Below are positions 1-5,507 of a stretch of 5,507 nucleotides of DNA, piece after piece. The stretch covers positions 1-5,507 of the forward strand of contig JALSLF010000652.1 in the NCBI GenBank assembly GCA_026988445.1, written 5' to 3'. Source of the stretch: Bacteroidales bacterium (lineage in GTDB: Bacteria > Bacteroidota > Bacteroidia > Bacteroidales > NBLH01). The notes under the pieces were generated by a model. The model did not search any database, was not told the origin of the DNA, and worked only from the letters and a program-made list of their open reading frames with translations. Position numbers and translations under genes: made by a program. Each line of letters begins with the position of its first letter. Positions within the stretch are counted from its first letter, which is position 1.

Positions 1-1811
1 TGGTTGATGAAGCACCTATTTATAATCCTTCGCATATGCTGGGCTTTTTTTCATCTATTGACCCCGATGCCATTAATACCATTAAAGTAAGTAAAGGAAA
101 TTTTCCCGTTCAGTACGGCGGCAGACTTTCTTCTTTAATTGATATCCGCACCAAAGACGGAAACATGAACCAATTTAGCTTTTTTGGAAATCTTTCTCCT
201 TTTACGGGCAGTTTTGGTATTGAGGGTCCAATTGTCCGGCAAAAAGCATCTTACCGTATAAATTTGCGCAGCTCTACAATGAAATGGTTTTTTAAACGAC
301 AACCCGGTGATTTGAATATGGAATTTTACGACTTACATTTTAAATTAAATTTTAAACTGAACCGTAGAAACAGATTGTATTTTTCTTTTTATGCCGGAAG
401 TGATTTGCTCGAATCGTTTAAAACCGGAACAAATACTTATGCTATGTCTTGGGAAAACATTACGGCTACTATTCGTTGGAATCATTTGTTTTCAGACCGC
501 TTTTTTTCAAATATGACACTTTATTCAAGCAAATATGATTACTTTTTATTTACTTCCATTGAAGATAATCAATATTGGAATTCCTTAATTGGTAATCTTA
601 GCTTGAAAGATGACTTTACTTACTTTTTTGACCCTAATAATACTTTGCGTTTTGGTTTTGAAATTAATACACACTATTTTAATCCGGGAAATCTGAACGA
701 TGAATATTTTGAAAAAATTGTTTCTGCAAGTGGTGCATTGCAAACGGTTATTTATGCAGGTTATGAAAAAAAGTTTTCGGATATTTTTTCAATAAATGCC
801 AGTGTGCGAGGAATAAACTGGAACAATACAGGTCCGGCAACTATTTATTCTTTTAACGATAATTATTTTGTTACCGATACAACTTATTATGGCGAAGGAA
901 TTTTTAATAGCTATTTTAATGTCGAACCGCAAATAGAACTTATTTATGCTCAAAATAGCGGTACTAGTTATAAATTAAGCTACAATCATCATATTCAGTA
1001 TATTAATTTACTCTCAAATTCGGTAAGTCCGTTTACCTCATTAGATGTATGGATGCCGGCAGGACCCAATATTAAACCCCAAATTGCCGATCAATTTGTA
1101 CTGGGTTTTTATAAAAAAATGCCTGAAATAAAGTTTACTGCTGAAATTTATTATAAAAAAATGAATAATCAGATTGATTATACGAATCACGCAAGTATGT
1201 TTTTAAACCCATATGTTGAAGGCGAATTACGCTTTGGTACCGGAAAATCTTATGGATTAGAGCTGTTTTTATCAAAACCTAAAGGCAGTTTTACCGGTTG
1301 GTTAGGTTATTCCTATACGCGATCGTTCCGGACAATTAAAGATGTAAATAATAATCAGCAATTTCCAACTGTTTATGATAAACCACATTACATAACTTTA
1401 AATTTATCGTATAAACTTGCCGAACAATGGCAATTTAATATGAATTGGGTATTTTCATCAGGCATCCGGTTTAGTGCACCAACAGGTTTTTATTATTATC
1501 GTGGGCAAAGTATTCCTGTTTATACCGAAAAAAATAATGCAAAATTGCCCGATTATCATCGTATGGATATTTCTGTCAGTTATCGCTTAAATAAAAATAC
1601 TAAAGCAAAATTTATGCACCGCATTATGTTTTCTGTTTATAATTTGTATGCAAGAGAAAATCCGGTATCGGTAAATTTCAATAAAATTGAAACAGAAGGG
1701 GGGACTTATGTAATTCCTTCGGATATTATTTCGGAAAGAAGACTGTTGCCTACACAAATTTATCTTTTTGGTATGGTACCATCAATTAGTTATTCTTTTA
1801 AGTTTAAGTAA
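1..1811 (+). CDS. TonB-dependent outer-membrane receptor, C-terminal part (5' end outside the window)
   Basis: The reading frame is already open at the left edge (first full codon at position 3) and gives 602 residues to the TAA at 1809-1811. The ATG at 36 is internal, because the sequence before it (VDEAPIYNPSHMLGFFSSID) is the late plug domain of Bacteroidota receptors. The plug continues through KVSKGNFPVQYGGRLSSLID to about residue 55, matching the family pattern of a K-G-x-F-P-x-x-Y-G-G-R-L-S-S strand. The remainder is an alternation of aromatic-rich strands and polar loops ending in YSFKFK, as expected for a 22-strand outer-membrane barrel. Such receptors import substrates across the outer membrane using TonB energy. 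The signal peptide, any carboxypeptidase-like regulatory domain and the early plug lie upstream and are not visible. The substrate cannot be inferred. The DUF4249 lipoprotein gene starts one base after the stop, so the two are almost certainly co-transcribed. The family call is firm; function beyond transport is not. Confidence 0.93.
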   Translation, partial: VDEAPIYNPSHMLGFFSSIDPDAINTIKVSKGNFPVQYGGRLSSLIDIRTKDGNMNQFSFFGNLSPFTGSFGIEGPIVRQKASYRINLRSSTMKWFFKRQPGDLNMEFYDLHFKLNFKLNRRNRLYFSFYAGSDLLESFKTGTNTYAMSWENITATIRWNHLFSDRFFSNMTLYSSKYDYFLFTSIEDNQYWNSLIGNLSLKDDFTYFFDPNNTLRFGFEINTHYFNPGNLNDEYFEKIVSASGALQTVIYAGYEKKFSDIFSINASVRGINWNNTGPATIYSFNDNYFVTDTTYYGEGIFNSYFNVEPQIELIYAQNSGTSYKLSYNHHIQYINLLSNSVSPFTSLDVWMPAGPNIKPQIADQFVLGFYKKMPEIKFTAEIYYKKMNNQIDYTNHASMFLNPYVEGELRFGTGKSYGLELFLSKPKGSFTGWLGYSYTRSFRTIKDVNNNQQFPTVYDKPHYITLNLSYKLAEQWQFNMNWVFSSGIRFSAPTGFYYYRGQSIPVYTEKNNAKLPDYHRMDISVSYRLNKNTKAKFMHRIMFSVYNLYARENPVSVNFNKIETEGGTYVIPSDIISERRLLPTQIYLFGMVPSISYSFKFK

Positions 1812-1812
1812 A

Positions 1813-2631
1813 ATGATACGTTTTTTATTAATATTTATCTTATCCGTAGTATTTGTTTCTTGCGAAAAAAGCATAAACTGGGATTTTGATGATAATAAAA
1901 TAAACACTATTGTTGTTGATGGGATAATTACAAATGTGCGTAAAGCACATGCCATCCGGATAACAAAACCTGTTTCTTCTTTAAACGAGAAACCGGAACC
2001 TGTTAGCGGTGCTGTTGTTCGTTTATATAATGGTGATTTTGTAGATACTTTAAAAGAACAGGCTAAATTTCCCGGCTTATATTTTACCGATACTACGTAT
2101 CGGGCAGTTTTAAATAAAACCTATCGTTTGCGGGTAGATTATGCAGGTAAAAGCTACGAGGCATTTGCACGAATGATACCGGTAAGCCCTTTCCGAAAAC
2201 TTTCTTATGCTTATGATGAAAATAAAAACATGTTTTATATCGATTCTGTTGCAGAAAGTTTCAGTTCAAAAGAATCGGCTATGTATGAAATTATTATTGA
2301 TTGGTCGCATTTACCTGAATATCAAAATAAACCACTAATTGATAAGACCGCTATTGTTTATTATTATACCTTAAAAACTATTGACATAAGTCAGGTTTTT
2401 GCTCCGGAAAAAGAAAGGGTTTATTTTCCGGCAGGAGCCCGGATACTTGAACGAAAATATTCGCTTGCACCACAACATGCCAACTTTATCCGTTCTTTAC
2501 TTTCCGAAACCGAATGGCGCGGCGGTTATTTTGATGTTAGCCAAGCTAATGTGCATACAAATATCTCAAACGGAGGTTTAGGTTTTTTTGGAGTTTGTAC
2601 CGTAACCCGCGATACATTTACCGTTAGGTAA
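1813..2631 (+). CDS. DUF4249 family lipoprotein, partner of the upstream TonB-dependent receptor
   Basis: The protein has 272 residues. It begins with a lipoprotein signal peptide: MIR, a hydrophobic stretch to about residue 15, then FVSC with the lipidated cysteine at residue 17. An in-frame ATG at 1768 would add 15 residues that lie wholly inside the receptor gene and would bury the signal peptide, so 1813 is preferred. The mature N-terminus has INTIVVDGIITN (about 30-41), followed by beta-rich sequence with AVVRLYNGD and KTYRLRVDYAGKSYEA. The C-terminus carries NISNGGLGFFG (about 250-260). These are hallmarks of the DUF4249 family, whose genes commonly sit directly after TonB-dependent receptor genes in Bacteroidota. 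Only one base separates this start from the receptor stop, which points to translational coupling. It probably sits in the outer membrane and may act as a surface lid or substrate-binding partner, by analogy with SusC/SusD pairs. That role is an inference, as the family has no established biochemical function that I know of. Confidence 0.88.
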   Translation: MIRFLLIFILSVVFVSCEKSINWDFDDNKINTIVVDGIITNVRKAHAIRITKPVSSLNEKPEPVSGAVVRLYNGDFVDTLKEQAKFPGLYFTDTTYRAVLNKTYRLRVDYAGKSYEAFARMIPVSPFRKLSYAYDENKNMFYIDSVAESFSSKESAMYEIIIDWSHLPEYQNKPLIDKTAIVYYYTLKTIDISQVFAPEKERVYFPAGARILERKYSLAPQHANFIRSLLSETEWRGGYFDVSQANVHTNISNGGLGFFGVCTVTRDTFTVR

Positions 2632-2671
2632 TAATATACCACAAAACCCCAATAAATAATTGTTAAAATAT

Positions 2672-2774
2672 AAATTTTGGATTTTAAATGTGTAAATTTT
2701 GGATTTTAAATGTGTAAATTTTGGATTTTAAATGTGTAAATTTTGGATTTTAAATGTGTAAATTTTGGATTTTA
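2672..2774. repeat. 22-bp perfect tandem repeat, 4.7 copies
   Basis: The unit starts AAATTTTGGATTTTAAAT and ends GTGT (22 bp). Exact copies occupy 2672-2693, 2694-2715, 2716-2737 and 2738-2759, and a fifth copies the first 15 bases at 2760-2774 before diverging. The unit length is not a multiple of three and each copy contains TAA, so the array is not coding. It lies 40 bases after the DUF4249 lipoprotein stop and about 145 bases before the ATPase start. The lack of differences between copies suggests recent expansion by slippage or active homogenisation. The period is close to two turns of B-DNA, so bound proteins would face the same side of the helix. The function is unknown; possibilities are an operator array, an iteron-like site, or a neutral variable-number repeat. 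Confidence 0.95.
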
Positions 2775-2822
2775 TAATTTAATTATTTAGTTATTAATAT
2801 ATTATAGTTTGTGATATTTTAT

Positions 2823-2889
2823 ATTTTAAATATGTAAATTTTGGATTTAATATTTGTTAATATTTATAAAATTAGTTAAAAATTTTGGA
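2823..2889. repeat. Decayed copies of the 22-bp repeat upstream of the ATPase gene
   Basis: After a 48-base AT-rich break, the end of a unit reappears at 2823-2835 (ATTTTAAATATGT, one mismatch to the array). It is followed directly by the start of the next unit at 2836-2848 (AAATTTTGGATTT). The core AAATTTTGGA appears again at 2880-2889, exactly 44 bp (two periods) after the copy at 2836. These look like diverged remnants of a once longer array that reached to within about 30 bases of the ATPase start. The short, low-complexity AT-rich motif means some similarity may be chance, but the exact two-period spacing supports common origin. Confidence 0.55.
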
Positions 2890-2918
2890 ATTATGAAAAA
2901 AATACATAAATTTGTTTT

Positions 2919-4172
2919 ATGTTTTATCGAAAAGCTCAAAATAAAATACTCAAAGGTTTTCAAAACGGACGCATTACCATAATAAACGGAGCAAGACAAT
3001 GCGGTAAAACTACTTTGGTAAGGCAAATTGCTAAGGAGCAAAACATACCTTATATTACATTGGATGATACAAAAAAATTAGAGCTGGCAAAAAATAATGC
3101 ACAAAACTTTATTGAGTTTTATACTCCACCCATTGTTATTGACGAAATACAATATGCTCCCGAACTTATTCCTTATATTAAACAAAAAGTTGATTTTGAG
3201 AATAAAAAAGGAATGTATTTGTTAACCGGTTCGTCTGATTTTTATAAAAATACCAAAATTACCGAATCATTAGCCGGAAGAATGTTGCACTATGAATTAT
3301 TTAATCTCTCGGCTGCCGAAATTAATAATTATCAAGACAACATTATTGATATGATCTTTGATAAAGACATTTCGAAATTAATAAATTTCGGTAAACAAAT
3401 TAAGCACCCGAATATCAATGATGTTTTTCAAAAAATTACAGTGGGCGGTTTTCCCGAATTGCAAAATTTAGACACCGAAATTCGTAAAATCTGGTTTCAA
3501 AGCTATTTGCAATCCCGTATATTAAAAGATGTAGAAAGTTTTTTTGATATTAATAAAGAACACAAAATTCTTGATTTAATTACCATTCTTGCTGCAAATA
3601 CTGCAAACCTTTTAAACATTAACAGTATTGCAAAAACTATTCAATTAGATTTTAAAACCATAAAAAAATACATTGAACTCCTTGAGGCAATGTATCTTAT
3701 TAAACGCATTCCACCCTATTCAAAAAATATTACCAAGCAGGTTATAAAGCAACGCAAATTACATTTTACCGATACAGGTTTGGTTTCTTATTTATTAAAT
3801 ATTTCAAGCAAGCAACTCATTAATCATGAAACCGAGTTTATTGGTAGCTTACTGGAGAATTATATTTTTACCGAACTTGCCAAAGAAAGCAGTTATGCTG
3901 ATAATCCTGTAAAAATATATCATTACAGAGACCTACGTAAAAACGAAATTGATTTTATTTTGCAAAGTGCCGATAATAAAATTGTTCCCATTGAAGTAAA
4001 AACAAAATCCGAAATTAAACCCAAAGATATTTCCGGTATTTTAAATTTTGCCGAAAATTTCTCCGGAAAAATTTTCAGAGCATTTGTTTTTTATTCGGGT
4101 AAAGAATTAATGCCTATGCCTAACAAAGCCGGTTTAAACATTTATTTAATTCCTTCGCATTTTCTTGTGTAA
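2919..4172 (+). CDS. AAA_14/DUF4143 family ATPase with PD-(D/E)xK-like C-terminal domain
   Basis: The 417-residue protein is full length for this family. The N-terminal P-loop domain has Walker A GARQCGKTT (residues 24-32), with the family's RQ-x-GKTT pattern and K30/T31. It has Walker B IVIDEIQ (D75, E76) and a sensor-1-like LLTGSSDF (about 101-108). SLAGRM (about 117-122) gives a conserved arginine. A winged-helix-like segment spans about 231-263. The C-terminal DUF4143 region ends with ENYIFTELAK and then EIDFIL (D345) and PIEVKTK (E359, K361), the D...ExK spacing of a PD-(D/E)xK nuclease fold. The start at 2919 fits the usual family N-terminus and has an in-frame stop at 2907-2909. No Shine-Dalgarno is visible, only A-rich sequence. 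The gene has no co-directional partner close enough to be an operon mate (gaps of 287 and 230 bases). It is predicted to be cytoplasmic. The family is common in Bacteroidota and archaea, but its physiological role is not established, so no pathway is assigned. Confidence 0.92.
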   Translation: MFYRKAQNKILKGFQNGRITIINGARQCGKTTLVRQIAKEQNIPYITLDDTKKLELAKNNAQNFIEFYTPPIVIDEIQYAPELIPYIKQKVDFENKKGMYLLTGSSDFYKNTKITESLAGRMLHYELFNLSAAEINNYQDNIIDMIFDKDISKLINFGKQIKHPNINDVFQKITVGGFPELQNLDTEIRKIWFQSYLQSRILKDVESFFDINKEHKILDLITILAANTANLLNINSIAKTIQLDFKTIKKYIELLEAMYLIKRIPPYSKNITKQVIKQRKLHFTDTGLVSYLLNISSKQLINHETEFIGSLLENYIFTELAKESSYADNPVKIYHYRDLRKNEIDFILQSADNKIVPIEVKTKSEIKPKDISGILNFAENFSGKIFRAFVFYSGKELMPMPNKAGLNIYLIPSHFLV

Positions 4173-4245
4173 AACAACAACAATATCCTAAAAATCTTTT
4201 TTTTTGAACTGCCGCAACATTTTTTCATCTACAAATTAATACTTG

Positions 4246-4276
4246 TAATACTCCTACAGACAGTGTATTATGTAGG
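4246..4276. repeat. Two interleaved perfect inverted repeats downstream of the ATPase gene
   Basis: TAATAC (4246-4251) pairs with GTATTA (4265-4270), and CCTACA (4253-4258) pairs with TGTAGG (4271-4276). The arms come in the order A, B, A', B', so the two hairpins cannot both form as simple stems. No T-tract follows, so this is not a standard intrinsic terminator. It may be an alternative-structure element, a protein-binding site, or chance in AT-rich sequence. The arms are exact, but the biological meaning is uncertain. Confidence 0.4.
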
Positions 4277-4331
4277 TGATTAAATTTATTGTAAAAAAAA
4301 TGTATTTTTTATCAGGGTAAAATAAAACTCA

Positions 4332-4371
4332 TGTGTTATAAATACAAACACACAACAATTATTATGTGTTT
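4332..4371 (+). promoter_or_regulatory. Possible alternative-hairpin leader before the lipoprotein gene
   Basis: TGTGTT (4332-4337) is complementary to AACACA (4347-4352). The overlapping AAACACA (4346-4352) is complementary to TGTGTTT (4365-4371). The middle arm can therefore pair with either flank, giving two mutually exclusive hairpins with loops of 9 and 12 bases. The second would end 31 bases before the lipoprotein ATG. This arrangement resembles a leader switch, but the stems are short and AT-rich, and no ligand-binding core or promoter with the Bacteroidota TAnnTTTG box could be identified. Confidence 0.3.
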
Positions 4372-4402
4372 ATTTTTAATAAACCGATTTATAAATTAAA
4401 AA

Positions 4403-5507
4403 ATGAAAATCATGAAAAAGTTAAGTTTTATTTTATCATTTGTTTTTGCAGCCGCTTTATTTTTTACATCCTGCGACCCAAAAGAAACAAAACCCGAGGA
4501 TCAAAATATTGTTCCTGAAACCCTAACTGTTGATATTCCTTCATCATTAAGTAGCAGTTCAACAGTAAAAAGCGCCACCGGCGATATTCCTGCAGGAAAT
4601 GAGCTTTATGAGCACATGCGTACATTTATACATGCAGGCGACGAAGCAGCACAAATTGTTGAAGCCATTATTACCACCATTCGTACTTATGATTTGAATG
4701 CCGAAATGAGTTTTTCTTATCAAAGCGATGACGATGGACGCAGCAAAAATGTTGTAATTACCGCAAATTCAGAATTTGAAGGAACTACTTGGGATTGGCA
4801 AATGAATATTACCGATGCCGATTCGGAAGGAAATGATGACGGCGGTATGGCAATGCAAATCTTCTGGAATACAGGCACTGTAAAAGGCATCTCAATTATT
4901 AAACCTTATAATTTGGATAGAAATACCGAACAAATGTTTACCCACGCCATGTTCCGTATCGATTATAGCGAAGCCGGAGAAAACGGTTACGAACAAGAAA
5001 TGACTGTATATATTTCAGATGTTACACTACCCGATGCAAGTGTTGAGCCTTATGCAATGGAAACCATGAAAATGACCGTTGGAAAAAAAGGAAATATTGT
5101 TGAGGTTTATGGTAATACAAATCATCCTAATGCAAGTATAGGTATGAATGCACACGGAATTAACTGGGCATTTGTTGCAGCAGGAACTGTTGATACCGAT
5201 TTAGGAGTTGCAGAGGTTGGTTTACCACCCAGTGATTTAGATGTAAGAAACAGAGAAACTATTTTAGGCACCTATTCTTTATACAATGTACTTGAAGCAG
5301 AAGTTTTAAAATGGTTCCCTAATGCAACACCGGAAATATTAAATATATATTTACAAAATGCCGCAGCACCTGCCTATTTTAATGCAAGTCAGGGATTTGT
5401 TGCAGCAGGTACAGCACCTAATTTTAATTACGGTGATTTAGATCAGGCTATTGAGCAATTAGTTCCATATATGCCACTCGAAGTTTCAAACCTTAAACTT
5501 GAGTTTA
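4403..5507 (+). CDS. Unrecognised secreted lipoprotein, N-terminal 368 residues (3' end outside the window)
   Basis: An uninterrupted frame runs from ATG 4403 to the right edge (368 full codons, no stop). The N-terminus is a lipoprotein signal peptide: MKIMKK, a hydrophobic core LSFILSFVFAAALFF, then TSC with the lipidated cysteine at residue 24. A second in-frame ATG at 4412 (MKKLSF) would also leave a complete signal peptide and may be the true start; both have A-rich upstream sequence. The mature protein opens with a charged, Pro-containing linker (DPKETKPED) and a Ser-rich stretch. A predicted soluble domain follows, with GDIPAGNELYEH, an acidic SDDDGR (from residue 108), WDW (130-132) and the Asp/Gly loop DADSEGNDDGG (138-148), which resembles but does not prove a calcium-binding loop. 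The motif FVAAGT occurs twice (257-262 and 332-337). I do not recognise the family and assign no function. Export to the periplasm or outer membrane is well supported. The 230-base gap before it suggests its own promoter. Confidence 0.85.
   Translation, partial: MKIMKKLSFILSFVFAAALFFTSCDPKETKPEDQNIVPETLTVDIPSSLSSSSTVKSATGDIPAGNELYEHMRTFIHAGDEAAQIVEAIITTIRTYDLNAEMSFSYQSDDDGRSKNVVITANSEFEGTTWDWQMNITDADSEGNDDGGMAMQIFWNTGTVKGISIIKPYNLDRNTEQMFTHAMFRIDYSEAGENGYEQEMTVYISDVTLPDASVEPYAMETMKMTVGKKGNIVEVYGNTNHPNASIGMNAHGINWAFVAAGTVDTDLGVAEVGLPPSDLDVRNRETILGTYSLYNVLEAEVLKWFPNATPEILNIYLQNAAAPAYFNASQGFVAAGTAPNFNYGDLDQAIEQLVPYMPLEVSNLKLEF

Noticed and set aside
1768..1812. Upstream ATG that would extend the DUF4249 lipoprotein by 15 residues
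   Set aside because: The extension lies entirely in the receptor coding sequence and would displace the N-terminal lipoprotein signal peptide; ATG 1813 gives a standard signal.
2399..2581. 60-codon ORF on the + strand inside the DUF4249 gene
   Set aside because: It is a frame-shifted shadow of a well-supported coding region.
2627..2640. GGTA/TACC inverted repeat over the DUF4249 stop as a terminator
   Set aside because: The stem is only four base pairs and no T-tract follows.
2672..2774. CRISPR array
   Set aside because: The units abut each other directly with no unique spacers, so this is a plain tandem repeat.
2672..2774. Plasmid origin iterons
   Set aside because: Length and AT-richness fit iterons, but no replication initiator gene is in the window and the neighbours look chromosomal. 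It is kept only as a possibility under the repeat finding.
2893..2982. A 29-codon ORF (MKKIHKFVLCF...) starting 26 bases before the ATPase ATG and overlapping it in another frame
   Set aside because: It runs into the ATPase Walker A region out of frame, has no recognisable product, and the ATPase start at 2919 already fits the family N-terminus. A leader peptide cannot be excluded but nothing supports it.
2847..3041. 64-codon ORF on the minus strand
   Set aside because: It overlaps the ATPase N-terminal P-loop region and AT-rich spacer, and its residues look like an antisense shadow with no domain features.
4053..4076. Inverted repeat GAAAATTT/AAATTTTC within the ATPase gene
   Set aside because: It is inside a well-supported coding sequence, consists almost only of A and T, and is likely a by-product of codon use.
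4190..4205. T-tract (nine T, 4197-4205) after the ATPase gene as an intrinsic terminator
   Set aside because: The only preceding complement is a run of A with a two-base loop; there is no GC-containing stem, so a terminator cannot be supported.

Overview
The window looks like a piece of chromosome from a Bacteroidota bacterium, most likely a low-GC member of the Bacteroidales or a relative. The reasons are the low GC content, the TonB-dependent outer-membrane receptor followed immediately by a DUF4249-type lipoprotein (a pairing typical of the phylum), two lipoproteins with relaxed lipoboxes, and starts preceded by A-rich sequence rather than Shine-Dalgarno motifs. The genus cannot be named from the sequence alone. 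All genes that can be supported lie on the + strand.

Layout. Positions 1-1811 hold the C-terminal 602 residues of a TonB-dependent receptor, cut by the left edge. One base after its stop comes a 272-residue DUF4249 family lipoprotein (1813-2631). The two look like one translationally coupled operon making an outer-membrane uptake pair of unknown substrate. A 287-base AT-rich gap follows (2632-2918). It contains a perfect 22-bp tandem repeat (four exact copies and a partial fifth at 2672-2774), with decayed copies running almost to the next gene. Positions 2919-4172 encode a complete 417-residue ATPase of the AAA_14/DUF4143 family with intact Walker motifs and a PD-(D/E)xK-like C-terminal motif. 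A second AT-rich gap (4173-4402) holds two sets of overlapping inverted repeats. The last gene starts at 4403 and runs off the right edge. It is a large lipoprotein with a clear signal peptide and no recognised family.

Functionally, the receptor and its lipoprotein partner form one unit. The ATPase has its own leader and no obvious partner here. The last lipoprotein begins its own transcription unit or operon that continues outside the window. No tRNA, rRNA, CRISPR array, insertion sequence or convincing intrinsic terminator was seen. The least explained parts are the tandem repeat array, the orphan ATPase beside it, and the unrecognised lipoprotein with its structured leader.
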